DNA from: Natronorubrum daqingense
GTDB taxonomy: Archaea > Halobacteriota > Halobacteria > Halobacteriales > Natrialbaceae
Direction: 5' to 3'
Assembly: GCF_001971705.1 (NCBI RefSeq)
Contig: NZ_CP019327.1
Span: 2,294,001 to 2,358,000, forward strand
Length of the DNA: 64,000 bases
Shown: piece after piece, positions 44,522-53,520 of the stretch
Layout: each line of letters starts with the position of its first letter
How positions within the stretch are numbered: the first letter of the stretch is position 1
Made by a program: the position numbers and the translations under genes
The notes under the pieces: generated by a model
What the model saw: only the letters and a program-made list of their open reading frames with translations
Told to the model about the DNA's origin: nothing
The model's database searches: none

Positions 44522-45564
44522 TTACGGCTCCTCGGCGCGCTCGAGGTCGTCCGACCAGACACCCAGTTCCTCGAAGAAGTCGGCGGCCGCCGCGTGAAAC
44601 GGCATGTCGTCGTACGCGTTTTCGACCCAAAATTCCTCGTCCTCGAGCGGCCCGAGGACGCCGTGGTACTCGTCGAGTGACTCGCGGTGTTCGTGGAGTT
44701 CCTCCAGAAAGTCGTAGACCAGATCGTACTCCAGATCCGCTCGCGAGACGAAGTTGTGAGCGAACGTTTGAGACTGGATTTCGTCGGGGACCGATTCGGG
44801 CTGGACTCGCCCTCCTCGAGTTCGCTGCCGTCGAAGGATTCGATGAAGAGCCGTTCGTCGTTCTCCCACTCCTCGACGGTCTCGTCGGCGACGTCGAGGA
44901 TGCGAAGGTCGACCGTGCTCATCATCTCCTGGAGCCACCCGGGTTCGGTGTCGAAGTTCATGTACGTCCCGACGCCGATGTCGAGACGGCCTTCCTCCAT
45001 GGCGTTGGCCTGCTCGTCGTACGTGAGACTCACGCGGTCGTAGTCGCCGATCGCGTTCTCGAGCATGTACTCGAGTGCAGGAGCGGTTCCCGACCCTTCC
45101 GGTGTCGGCGAGATCGTCGTCTCGCTCGTCGCGTCCTCGAGCGTCTCGATGTCGTCGTCCGCCGTACAGAAGAACCACGGCAGGTCGTAGAAGTGAAACA
45201 CTTGCGCCATCTGGAACTCGAGGTCGCCGTACTCGTCGATTCCCTCGGTAACCTCGTAGGCAGCCCAGTCCTGGAGGTACACCATCTCGGCTTCCTCCCG
45301 CATGAGCGCGCCGACGTTGGCCTCCGTCCCGGGACTCGTCTGTGCCTCAGGGAAGAGTTCGTCGCTGTGTTCGTTGATGACCGCCGCGATACCCTGATTT
45401 GCGGCGTAGGCAGTCGTCCCTTCGGTCGACGTCCGCATGCGTATTGGTTCCCCTTGGTTGCCACCGAGACAACCTGCGAGTACTGCTGACGTCCCGACGC
45501 CGGCAGCGTACAGAAACGACCGCCGGGTCGATACGGTAGACTGGCCACTCGGTTGGTGTGCCAT
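44522..45564 (-). pseudogene. TAXI-family TRAP solute-binding lipoprotein, frameshifted
   Basis: The first frame, from ATG 45564, has a Tat lipoprotein signal (STRRSFLYAAGVG then LAGC) and MRTSTEGTTAYAANQGIAAV, the TAXI opening. It runs in frame to about 44809. Beyond that point this frame becomes Ser/Arg-rich noise, while the frame one base earlier continues with well-formed protein (VQPESVPDEIQSQTFAHNF to WSDDLERAEEP, stop at 44522). Joining them gives about 346 residues, the usual family length. A one-base deletion near 44806-44820 in the CTCGAGGAGGGCGAG stretch, or a sequencing error there, explains this. The corrected stop lies 15 bases before the permease start. Confidence 0.88.
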
Positions 45565-45760
45565 ACCATGGCCGTCTGTGAGCAACGCCTATAGAAGTAC
45601 CGAAACGCGAAACAGAGCGCGGAGAATGTTTCTCTCTTTCTAAGACCAATGGTATCAATCCACGCACGGCGGCAATTTACCCTGAAGCACGTTCCGTCCG
45701 AACGGGAGTGTGTAACCGGGAACCACAATACCTATGGACCACATCGCTGATGTGGTATCC

Positions 45761-46924
45761 ATGTTGGATTTCTTCACGCTCGAGGAGGACCTCGCAGAGG
45801 AAGAACGAATGATCCGGGATACGGCCCGAGAGTTCGTCGACGAACGCGTCAAACCGGAGATCGGCGAGCACTTCGAAAACGGCACGTTCCCCACCGAACT
45901 CATCGGCGAAATGGGTGAGCTGGGCTTTTACGCCCCGAACCTCGAGGGGTATGGCTCGCCGAACGTCTCCGAAACGGCGTACGGACTACTGATGCAAGAA
46001 CTCGAGGCCGGCGACTCGGGGCTGCGCTCGATGGCTTCGGTGCAAGGCGCGCTCGTCATGTACCCCATCCACGCCTACGGCAGCGACGAACAGAAAGAGG
46101 AGTGGCTCCCGGCGATGGGGCGGGGCGAGGCCATCGGCTGCTTTGGGCTGACAGAGCCCGAACACGGCTCGAATCCCTCGGCGATGGAAACCTACGCCGA
46201 ACAGGATGGTGATGGCTACGTCCTCAATGGCTCGAAGACGTGGATCACCAACTCCCCAATTTCTGACGTCGCCATCGTCTGGGCGCGCGATCGCTCGAGC
46301 GAGGACGACCCCGTTCGGGGCTTCCTCGTTGAGACCGATCGCGACGGCGTCTCGACCAACAAGATCACGGAGAAGCTCTCGCTGCGCGCGTCGATCACGG
46401 GCGAGATCGGCCTCAACGACGTCTACGTCCCCGCGGAGAACGTCCTGCCGGGTGTTTCGGGCATGAAGGGGCCGCTGTCGTGTCTCACCCAGGCCCGGTA
46501 CGGTATCGCCTGGGGTGCCGTCGGTGCCGCACGCGATTGTTTCGAGGAGGCGCGCCAGTACGCCCAGGATCGTGACCAGTTCGGCGGCCCGATCGGACGC
46601 TTCCAGCTCCAACAGCGCAAACTCGCCGAGATGGGCACCCAGATCACGCTCGCCCAGCTATTGGCCCACCGGCTGGCCGAACTCAAAGAGCGCGGCGAGA
46701 TGCGCCCACAACACGTCTCGATGGCTAAACGCAACAACGTGCGAACGGCGCGCGACCAATCCCGGATCGCCCGCGAGATGCTCGGTGGCAACGGCATTAC
46801 CACCGATTACTCGCCGATGCGTCACATGGCCAACCTCGAGACGGTCTACACCTACGAGGGGACCCACGACATCCACACGCTCGTGCTGGGCGAGGAGTTC
46901 ACCGGGCTCAAAGCCTACCAGTAG
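45761..46924 (+). CDS. Acyl-CoA dehydrogenase, glutaryl-CoA dehydrogenase-like
   Basis: The protein has 387 residues from ATG 45761 (MLDFFTLEEDLAEEE). GCFGLTEPEHGSNPSAM, NGSKTWITNSPISDV, SCLTQARYGIAWGAVGAA and the C-terminal TYEGTHDIHTLVLGEE with the catalytic Glu match the glutaryl-CoA dehydrogenase branch, which both oxidises and decarboxylates. An in-frame ATG at 45734 would add nine residues. An IclR regulator follows, so the gene may belong to a dicarboxylate or aromatic degradation route. Confidence 0.88.
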   Translation: MLDFFTLEEDLAEEERMIRDTAREFVDERVKPEIGEHFENGTFPTELIGEMGELGFYAPNLEGYGSPNVSETAYGLLMQELEAGDSGLRSMASVQGALVMYPIHAYGSDEQKEEWLPAMGRGEAIGCFGLTEPEHGSNPSAMETYAEQDGDGYVLNGSKTWITNSPISDVAIVWARDRSSEDDPVRGFLVETDRDGVSTNKITEKLSLRASITGEIGLNDVYVPAENVLPGVSGMKGPLSCLTQARYGIAWGAVGAARDCFEEARQYAQDRDQFGGPIGRFQLQQRKLAEMGTQITLAQLLAHRLAELKERGEMRPQHVSMAKRNNVRTARDQSRIAREMLGGNGITTDYSPMRHMANLETVYTYEGTHDIHTLVLGEEFTGLKAYQ

Positions 46925-47154
46925 CGAACCGTCGACGGTCGCGACCGAAAACCGTTTTTCGTCGTTGTGGACGAGCGGTGACGGCCCTGAACCGGTACAG
47001 GGCAGTCCGTTTCCACTGAATCGAGTTGAGACAGCGTCGACAGCAGTGACGCCCTGAGTGAACCAGTCGACCGACGAGTCTGTTCCGCATAGTAACCCAG
47101 CTGTTTTGCTTTCCGGAACATTGATTGCTGGCCTCGGAAAGTCTCGAGTAGAGC

Positions 47155-47913
47155 ATGCCCGGAGAGGACGGAACCAACGCCGGCGTCTCGACCACGCGGA
47201 AGACGTTCGCGATACTCGAGGCGCTGAAAGCCGAGGAAGGAGTGACGATTACGGAGTTGACTCGGCAGACGGACCTGAGCAAGAGCACCGTCTATCGCCA
47301 CCTGACGACGCTGACCGAGATGGGATACGTCGTCGAGCGCGACGGGGCCTACTACATCGGCTTTGGGTTACTCGAGATCAGCGAGCAGGCGCGAACACGG
47401 AAACGGGGCTATACGGCCGCCAAGCGGAAGGTGTTCGAACTGGGCCAGGAAACCGACGAGCGGGCAGTGTTTATCGTCGAAGAGGAAGGTGACGCCGTCT
47501 ACGTCCATCGCTACGGCAGTCTCTCGGATACGATGATCGGGAAGCGACGTCCGCTTCACTCGCTCGCCTCGGGAAAAGTAATTCTGGCAGAGTGGGACGA
47601 CGAGGACGTCGCGGCGTTCATCGAAGAGCACGGACTCGAGGAAATCACGGAGCACACCGTGACAGACCCCGAAGCGCTCTCCGACGAACTGGATCGAATC
47701 CGGGACGACGGCTATGCGGTAAACGAGCAAGAACACATGGACGGCCTCTGTGGCGTCGCGGTTCCCGTCTACACGCCGGCGGACGAACTCCTCGGTTCGC
47801 TCGGCGTCTTCGGACCGACGAGTCGGTTCAAAGACGAGTACATCCACGACGACCTCCTGAACCGTCTTCGGGACAAAGCCGGTGAGATTCGGGTCACACT
47901 CGCCTACGGGTAG
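47155..47913 (+). CDS. IclR-family transcriptional regulator
   Basis: The protein has 252 residues. The winged helix covers about 13-75: TTRKTFAILEALKAEEGVTI, then TDLSKSTVYRHLTTLTEMGYV. The effector domain has KRRPLHSLASGKVIL and DPEALSDELDRIRDDGYAVNEQEHMDGLCGVAVPVYTP, characteristic of IclR. It probably controls the adjoining acyl-CoA dehydrogenase or transporter genes in response to a small acid. Confidence 0.93.
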   Translation: MPGEDGTNAGVSTTRKTFAILEALKAEEGVTITELTRQTDLSKSTVYRHLTTLTEMGYVVERDGAYYIGFGLLEISEQARTRKRGYTAAKRKVFELGQETDERAVFIVEEEGDAVYVHRYGSLSDTMIGKRRPLHSLASGKVILAEWDDEDVAAFIEEHGLEEITEHTVTDPEALSDELDRIRDDGYAVNEQEHMDGLCGVAVPVYTPADELLGSLGVFGPTSRFKDEYIHDDLLNRLRDKAGEIRVTLAYG

Positions 47914-48020
47914 ACGACGGTGTGACGCGCGATCAGATCATAAAACGAACGGCGACCGGATAGTGAAACGGTCTCGTTTCACCGAAACGTCTTTCCCCAA
48001 TTCGCGAAAACCCACCGCTC

Positions 48021-48638
48021 ATGGACGAACGGCCTCCTACACCGGGCCCACAACCGAAAGTTCCCAGACTCCTCGAGAAGTACGATCTCGAGGGCGTCGG
48101 AGACGAACTCGAGGCCCACTGGACCCATCCCGACGAGCGAAAGAGTCTTCGAGCGCTCGCAGACTCGTTCAACGAACGCCTGCTGCGGGCCGCACTCGAG
48201 GATGCAGGCGTCGAGACAATTACCGAAGACATCGATCGCCTCTACGAGTTGCTCCGCGAGAAATCCGGCAGTCGCGGCGAACAATCGCAGGCCAGACGCC
48301 GCCTCAAGCGTGCCGGCGTCGACGTCGAAACGGTAACTGAGGAGTTCGTTTCGTATGGTGCGATTCGATCGTACCTCACGGAGTATCGCGACGCATCGTT
48401 GCCGGAGGCGACCGACGAGGACGTCCGACGCACGGAACGACAAGCGATCGACGGACTCCGAGAGCGAACGGTGACGGTAACCGAAAGCAAGTTAGCCCGA
48501 TTACGACGAACGGATCGACTCGAGGTAGGTTCACACCGTGTCCTCGCCACCGTCCAAGTCGTCTGTGAGGACTGCCACGAGCAGTACGACGCCGCCGAAC
48601 TGATCGAACGAGGCGGCTGTGCGTGTTCCGAATCGTGA
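48021..48638 (+). CDS. RdfA-family protein (rod-determining factor-like)
   Basis: The protein has 205 residues. PKVPRLLEKYDLEGVGDELEAHWTHPDERKSLRALADSFNERLLRAALEDAG, YELLREKSGSRGEQSQARRRLKRAGVDVETVTEEFVSYGAIRSYL and a C-terminal CEDCHEQYDAAELIERGGCAC zinc motif follow the haloarchaeal RdfA protein, which in Haloferax is needed for rod shape. Many haloarchaea carry several paralogues, so the role here may differ. A long palindrome begins 33 bases after the stop. Confidence 0.85.
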   Translation: MDERPPTPGPQPKVPRLLEKYDLEGVGDELEAHWTHPDERKSLRALADSFNERLLRAALEDAGVETITEDIDRLYELLREKSGSRGEQSQARRRLKRAGVDVETVTEEFVSYGAIRSYLTEYRDASLPEATDEDVRRTERQAIDGLRERTVTVTESKLARLRRTDRLEVGSHRVLATVQVVCEDCHEQYDAAELIERGGCACSES

Positions 48639-48670
48639 ACTCGAATGTAATGTGATACGAACGGTCGCCC

Positions 48671-48702
48671 ATCCCATAACAGAAGTACTGTTGTTATGGG
48701 AT
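48671..48702. repeat. 32-base near-perfect palindrome downstream of rdfA-like gene
   Basis: The arms ATCCCATAACA and TGTTATGGGAT are exact reverse complements over 11 bases, and the centre contains AGTACT. Only two base pairs within the whole 32-base span fail to match. It may be a transcript end hairpin or a binding site. Confidence 0.7.
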
Positions 48703-48791
48703 ATGGGAGAAGAACGATTTCAATGGCCGAAAAATGTACCGAGCGGGCAGATATCAATTGAGCCCCCGCTTGCAAAACGGCCGTTTCACTC

Positions 48792-48811
48792 TACGGAATA
48801 ATTATTCCGTA
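48792..48811. repeat. 20-base perfect palindrome
   Basis: TACGGAATAATTATTCCGTA is self-complementary. An AAACGGCCGTTT palindrome lies six bases before it. Such symmetry is typical of dimeric repressor sites or plasmid/element ends. Confidence 0.7.
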
Positions 48812-49040
48812 TAGGATAGTGAGATTATACAAACGACAGAACATAAACTTTCTGGTATGTAATTTAATGTGGTATTATATCGTCTAAGCCACCCATCGAA
48901 ATGTGAACCAGTCCATCATTATAGTATATAGAGTCGTATAGGTCCCTGTGCACGAGATACTCCTACTATAATCGTTTTGATTATTTGTTCTACAAACCAA
49001 AAATATGTCATATATGTCGCCTGTGTTTATACCGTCCAAT

Positions 49041-49050
49041 ATTTTATAAA
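49041..49050 (+). promoter_or_regulatory. TATA box of the DUF3006 protein gene
   Basis: ATTTTATAAA at 49041-49050 lies 23-32 bases before ATG 49073, a consensus archaeal TATA position for a leaderless transcript. It excludes the upstream start at 48977. Confidence 0.7.
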
Positions 49051-49072
49051 GGGTAACGCGGCCAACCAAGGT

Positions 49073-49486
49073 ATGTCGAACCACCAACGAGTGACTCGAC
49101 GGACGGCAGTACAACTGATCGGTAGCGCGAGCGCACTTCTGCTAGCCATCCCCGCAACAACCGCCGCAGAATCCGACGATGACGATACGGCTGTCGAATC
49201 GGCGTCGGAATCGACGGACGGCGCAACCCGATACATCGGTGTCGTCGACAGAATTGTCGACGGCGAGCACGTCGTCTTATTGCTCGAGAAAGACGGCGAA
49301 CTCGTCGACGAACACGTCGCGCCACGGTCTGCGTTCGACGAGGTCAACGAGAGTGATATCATGGTCGTCGTTCTCAAAGACGACGAGTTACTCACTGCAC
49401 AACAACTGCCAAAGCAACCGGGTGAAAGCATGCCGGAGAGTCAAAACCGACCGACGGCGTCTGATCTCGGTGAAGAGTTGTCGTAA
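49073..49486 (+). CDS. Tat-exported DUF3006-like protein
   Basis: The protein has 137 residues. VTRRTAVQLIGSASALLLAIPAT is a twin-arginine signal. The mature part, YIGVVDRIVDGEHVVLLLEKDGELVDEHVAPRSAFDEVNESDIMVVVLKDDEL, matches the DUF3006 pattern of a short beta barrel of unknown function. It has no neighbours in operon arrangement. It lies between an AT-rich palindromic gap and a stretch of transposon relics. Confidence 0.8.
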   Translation: MSNHQRVTRRTAVQLIGSASALLLAIPATTAAESDDDDTAVESASESTDGATRYIGVVDRIVDGEHVVLLLEKDGELVDEHVAPRSAFDEVNESDIMVVVLKDDELLTAQQLPKQPGESMPESQNRPTASDLGEELS

Positions 49487-49974
49487 CTCACCGGCGCGAA
49501 TAGCCGGGTTATTTGGAACGGAGATGTGGGTCTCGAGTAACCCCCTCGTGTGTGCGACTCGTCGTGGGATACACAGTGACACAGATAGATCGATCTGAAT
49601 TCGAGGCTCGTAGCGTTCTCGTAGCGTTCTCGTAGCGTTGTTGATGAAAGAAATGGACTAACTCGGAACGTCAGGGCCGGCTCACTCGAAGCAGCATCCG
49701 CCGCTACACCTCCGACGTCCTGCATCCTGCTTCCTCGATGAAGAGTGCTTAGCCTGTACGGAGAGCACGGAGTGGTCGTATCAAGAGGTGTTCGAGTTGG
49801 TCATCACTCAGGGTAGATGTTAGAAGGAATTACTCACTTTTGGTATGGTGGGTTGATCGGGAACTGTATTAATCGCTGGTGACGGTCGCCGAGTAACGTA
49901 GAGGAGTCGTTGCTGAGTGGCGCTTGTCGGTGTCACCAGCGCTCTTCACCTAGATTCAGCTCAGGTGAGTACGC
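49487..49974. other. Non-coding decayed region, possible coding remnant
   Basis: No intact gene. GTAGCGTTCTC repeats two to three times at 49609-49639. A plus-strand stretch near 49700-49830 reads CFLDEECLACTESTEWSYQE, then VFELVITQG, before a stop; it has the look of real protein, perhaps the front of another transposase. Confidence 0.45.
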
Positions 49975-50321
49975 CAGCAACGTCACGAAGGCAAGGTCGT
50001 TACGGGCCGCCAGGTCCGCGAGGACCGACACCCGAAAATTCGTCGCCCGTTCGGCACGATCGTTGAGTTTTTCTCAGTTTTGAACATACCTGAGAACGTT
50101 CGTTTTCTTCTAGATCGATACCCACCAGTAACGGCTTGAACCAGCTACAAACCGTCTGTCGCTGTACATCGTATCAGCCGGCTAGTCCAGTCGGCGTGTC
50201 GCCGTTCTTGTACACTACTACCACTGAGAGCCGTTGTGTCGGCTTTTCCCTCAACATTGTCGATGACATCTTGTAACTCCGCGAGAGAGATTTCGGCGAA
50301 ATCATCCACTGAAGCTACCAC
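49975..50321 (-). pseudogene. Degenerate IS630-type transposase N-terminus
   Basis: From GTG 50321 the frame reads VVASVDDFAEISLAELQDVI then DNVEGKADTTALS, the opening of haloarchaeal IS630 transposases. After a frame change, KNGDTPTGLAGWYDVQRQTV continues into CSWF, matching the helix-turn-helix linker of the same family. Further on PRGPGGP is a decayed remnant of the Arg/Pro-rich hinge. Several stops and frame changes follow and the catalytic DDE part is absent. It is a dead fragment. Confidence 0.65.
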
Positions 50322-50350
50322 AATATACGGGTAAAAAGTTCTAGTGACTG

Positions 50351-50530
50351 CTATCGTTTACCACCCTGTCTGCTGGCGTGTCCGTCGAACGGTCGATGCG
50401 GTCTTTGATGGTTGTACTACGGCACAAACCGGTCAAACCACTTGGGTTCGCTCGCCTGACTGTCCTCTCACGAGTGATAGAAACGGTCAACCCGCATTTT
50501 GCGGATGCAAAACCCTTTTCGATGAGGCTA
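50351..50530 (-). pseudogene. Degenerate integrase-core transposase C-terminus
   Basis: On the minus strand one frame gives KMRVDRFYHS, EDSQASEPKWFDRFVP and YNHQRPHRPFDGHASRQGG separated by single stops. This is the end of an rve-type (IS3/IS481) transposase, where YNxxRPHxxL is a signature. The interrupting stops can be explained by C-to-T changes from Arg or Gln codons. Stop at 50351. No inverted repeats were found. Confidence 0.55.
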
Positions 50531-50822
50531 CGGGAAGTGGAGTCAACCCGACCGCTCAGGCCTAATCGAGCGAGAGTAGTCCGATCGAAATTAATTGACG
50601 AGAAACAGCGTCTCGGTGAACTCGTGTTTCTCACAGCGCTCACAGAGGAATGTAACTGCCAAATTGCTGTCGTGGCGTCCAAACAATTGGACAGCAAGGA
50701 TCACTAAGTCGATTGGAATGCGTACTGAATCACGTCAGTACCACTCATACGGCTATCCATTCGAACAGCGTGCAGTCCAGTTCACGTTTGTGAAGCGATA
50801 GGTGTGCAAACCGAACGATACA

Positions 50823-50828
50823 CTTTTC
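50823..50828 (+). promoter_or_regulatory. TATA-like element of the 398-residue hydroxyacyl-CoA dehydrogenase
   Basis: CTTTTC at 50823-50828 is 25-30 bases before ATG 50853, consistent with a leaderless message and with the chosen start. Confidence 0.45.
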
Positions 50829-50852
50829 ATCCGCGTTCGGTTTCAGTCACGT

Positions 50853-52049
50853 ATGGTAGTATCTATCAACACGATCGAAACGATTACCGTAATCGGTGGC
50901 GGGCAGATGGGGCGAGGAATCGCCGCGGTCGCCGCACTGACTGGGTACGAAACGTACGTGAACGACGTCGATCAATCTCAACTCGAAAATGCTGAGGAAC
51001 GAATCGAGTGGTCGTACGAGAAGTCGGTCGAGAACGGATCCACAACGGAGGCCGAAATCGAGGAGGCACTGGACCGACTTACGTTCACGACCGACCTCGA
51101 GGAAGCGGCTTCCGACACGGACTTCGTGACTGAAGCGGCTGTCGAACAGCAGGCGATCAAGGAGGACATTTTCCGAGACCTCGACGAGGTCACACCGGAG
51201 GAGGCGATCCTCTCGACGAACACGTCGGGTCTCAATATTACCCGTCTCGCCGAAGTGACTGACCGACCCTCGCAAGTCGTCGGAACACACTGGTTCAATC
51301 CGCCCATGCTGATGGATCTGGTCGAAGTTATTATGACCGAACACACGCCCGAGAGCGTCGGCGATACCGCCGAGGCGCTTATCGAGTCGTTCGACAAGAC
51401 GCCGATTCGGTGCAAGGTCGACATTCCCTCGTTTATCGTCAACCGGCTGATGCGGCCCTACGGCGAAGGCGCCGCGTGGATGGTGTATCGCGGCGAGCAC
51501 ACGATCGAGGAGATCGACTCTGCGATGAAGTTCAAAGAGCGGTTCCCGATGGGCCCGTTCGAACTCGCCGACTTCACCGGCGGGATACAACTTCGCGTCG
51601 AGGGGGAACAGGACCATCTCGAGGACGATCGACCGATGTCTTACGACACCGAAGTCTGTCCCATCCTCCATCAGTTGTACGATAAGGGCCGATACGGACG
51701 CAAGGCGAACGCCGGGTACTACGAGTACGATGAACGCGATGAGCCACAGATTTCGGTCGACGCCGGACAGGGGTTCGATACGCAACTCGTCTGGGCACCG
51801 ATCGTCAACGAGGCGGCCAAAATGGTCCAGAACGACGTTGCAACCGTCGACGACATCGACACCGGTGCCCGACTCGGTGGCAATTGGCCGGTCGGGCCCC
51901 TCGAGAAAGCCGACGAGGTTGGCCTCGACGTGATCGTCGAGAAATTGACCGAGGTCGCCAGCCGTCACGAAGACACGAACAAGCTCGCGGAAACGTTGCC
52001 GTGTGACTTACTCGTCGAGAAGGCCAAAGCGGGCGAAACCTTCTACTAA
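50853..52049 (+). CDS. 3-hydroxyacyl-CoA dehydrogenase with two C-terminal domains
   Basis: The protein has 398 residues. The NAD fold has ITVIGGGQMGRGIAAVAAL, EAAVEQQAIKEDIF and the catalytic GTHWFNPPMLMDLVE. The first helical domain (VNRLMRPYGEGAAWMVYRGEHT to FPMGPFELADFTGG) is followed by a second at the C-terminus (FDTQLVWAPIVNEAAKMVQNDVATVDDIDTGARLGGNWPVGPLEKADEVGLDV). This double-domain form is typical of longer-chain or phenylacetate-type enzymes. It opens the second catabolic island. Confidence 0.93.
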   Translation: MVVSINTIETITVIGGGQMGRGIAAVAALTGYETYVNDVDQSQLENAEERIEWSYEKSVENGSTTEAEIEEALDRLTFTTDLEEAASDTDFVTEAAVEQQAIKEDIFRDLDEVTPEEAILSTNTSGLNITRLAEVTDRPSQVVGTHWFNPPMLMDLVEVIMTEHTPESVGDTAEALIESFDKTPIRCKVDIPSFIVNRLMRPYGEGAAWMVYRGEHTIEEIDSAMKFKERFPMGPFELADFTGGIQLRVEGEQDHLEDDRPMSYDTEVCPILHQLYDKGRYGRKANAGYYEYDERDEPQISVDAGQGFDTQLVWAPIVNEAAKMVQNDVATVDDIDTGARLGGNWPVGPLEKADEVGLDVIVEKLTEVASRHEDTNKLAETLPCDLLVEKAKAGETFY

Positions 52050-52104
52050 CGGTCTCGTTACACGTGAAATCGGAGCGTTGAGGACTGGGAACAAGCGCTT
52101 AGAG

Positions 52105-53244
52105 TTAGTTCAGTAACGACGGGACCCCGTCGCGCTTGAGCCAGCGAGCGATCGTATTCTGTTGAATTTCGTCGGTGCCGCCGGCGAACCGCCAACCGCG
52201 CTGGAGTCGGTAGAGGTACTCGAGTGGGTGGCCCCGTTGGTAGCCGTTCGCGCCACAGATCTGGAGCGATTCGCTGATCACGGTCTCTGCAGTCTGTCCG
52301 GAAAAGAGATTCGCCGAGCCGGTTCGTAAGGGATCGGGGACGCGGCCGTGCGCGACAGCGTCCTCTGCGACGCGAAACGTGAGCGAGCGAGACGCCTCGA
52401 GTTGTGTAACCAGTCGGGAAAGTTTCCACTCGAGACCCTGGAATTCGGCGATTGGCTGTCCGAACTGCTCGCGATCCTGTGCGTACTCGAGAGCGTACTC
52501 GAGTGCCGCCAATGCCCACGTATTCGAGATTGACGCCACAGCAAGGCGCTCCCAGTTGAGGGCCTTGAGTTGCTGCTTGAACGCGTCCTTGCCACGCGTG
52601 AGGACGTTCTCCGGTGGGATCACGACGTCTTCCATGTAGTAGTGGGTTTGCTCGTGGCCGGCCATGTTGGTGTAGTGGTTGCTCACTTCGACTCCTGGGT
52701 CGTCGAAGTCGACAACGACGGTACCGAGTCCCTCCGGGAATCTAACCCACGTAACGCCGGCTGATGCGGCGTCGAATCGTGACACCCACGTCTTCTCGCC
52801 GTTGAGTACTAGTTCTCCGTCCCGCTCTTCGACCGTTGTGTTCATCGAATGGACATCGGACCCGGCTTCAGGTTCGGAGATGCAGATAGCGATGAAGTCC
52901 TCGCCATCCGTCAACGGCGGTAGGTACTTCTCTTTGGCCGCGGGCGTACCGAACATGTCGATAGCCCGGGGCGCCACCATGTGCAGCGAATTCAAGAACG
53001 AAGCCGTATCCGGACAAACCCGACCAACCGCCTCGTTGAGCAACATCGCTTCGAGTTCGGAGAATCCCGCACCGCCGTATTCCTCGTCGAAGTTGATCCC
53101 CAGAAAGCCGTGGTCGGCGAGAAGTTCGATGTTTTCCCACGGAATCTCCCCCTCCCACCCATACGCCGCTTCTGAAAATTCGTTTTCTGCGAGGTCGGAC
53201 GCCGTTTCGAGAAGCATCTCCTGCTCGTCGGTAAGCGAACTCAT
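52105..53244 (-). CDS. Acyl-CoA dehydrogenase lacking the usual C-terminal catalytic Glu
   Basis: The protein has 379 residues. AICISEPEAGSDVHSM and NGEKTWVSRFDAAS are FAD strands. Where most family members have YEGTSEIQ, this protein has FAGGTDEIQQNTIARW, so the Glu at that place is absent. It could use a Glu elsewhere, as isovaleryl-CoA dehydrogenase does, or form a mixed oligomer with a catalytic partner as in actinobacterial FadE pairs. The edge gene at 63454 is a possible partner. Divergent to the thiolase-like gene. Confidence 0.88.
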   Translation of the reverse strand: MSSLTDEQEMLLETASDLAENEFSEAAYGWEGEIPWENIELLADHGFLGINFDEEYGGAGFSELEAMLLNEAVGRVCPDTASFLNSLHMVAPRAIDMFGTPAAKEKYLPPLTDGEDFIAICISEPEAGSDVHSMNTTVEERDGELVLNGEKTWVSRFDAASAGVTWVRFPEGLGTVVVDFDDPGVEVSNHYTNMAGHEQTHYYMEDVVIPPENVLTRGKDAFKQQLKALNWERLAVASISNTWALAALEYALEYAQDREQFGQPIAEFQGLEWKLSRLVTQLEASRSLTFRVAEDAVAHGRVPDPLRTGSANLFSGQTAETVISESLQICGANGYQRGHPLEYLYRLQRGWRFAGGTDEIQQNTIARWLKRDGVPSLLN

Positions 53245-53304
53245 ACCATAGCCTGTTCACCACCGCTATTTAGACGTTCTGTAAATCGCATCCGATGGGA
53301 TCAC

Positions 53305-53326
53305 TCCCAGCCGAAAGCGGCTGGGA
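53305..53326. repeat. Intergenic hairpin, 9-bp stem with AAAG loop
   Basis: TCCCAGCCG (53305-53313) and CGGCTGGGA (53318-53326) pair perfectly around AAAG. It lies 61 bases ahead of the divergent acyl-CoA dehydrogenase start and 195 bases before the thiolase-like gene. It may act in an RNA leader or as a protein site. Confidence 0.5.
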
Positions 53327-53520
53327 CCAATGGTTCGTAGCTATCGAGAGATTGGGTCGGTATCGAAGTCTGTCGCCGTCGGCTGGCAGTCATCGGTCGT
53401 CCGTGAATCGCCTTGAATCGAACGTTGGGGCACTCGGCCTGGCGAGGAAAGAGCGAGGGAGGAAGGAGATGCGCGAGATGGACGTAAAGACTTAGGTGGA
53501 AGTGTGCTAATCGCCAACTG

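Larger units (their letters stand above)
48639..49072. other. AT-rich gap with a series of palindromes
   Basis: The gap of 434 bases has no gene. Three palindromes follow in order: a 32-base near-perfect one at 48671-48702, AAACGGCCGTTT at 48775-48786, and a perfect 20-base one at 48792-48811. From 48812 to 49060 it is much richer in A and T than surrounding DNA. Confidence 0.6.

Noticed and set aside
44506-44805. C-terminal part of the 359-codon TAXI frame
   Set aside because: After the frame change the sequence is Ser/Thr/Arg-rich noise, while the alternative frame gives the family-like tail ending at 44522.
50378-50707. Plus-strand 109-codon frame
   Set aside because: It lies opposite a recognisable transposase relic on the minus strand and has no family features.
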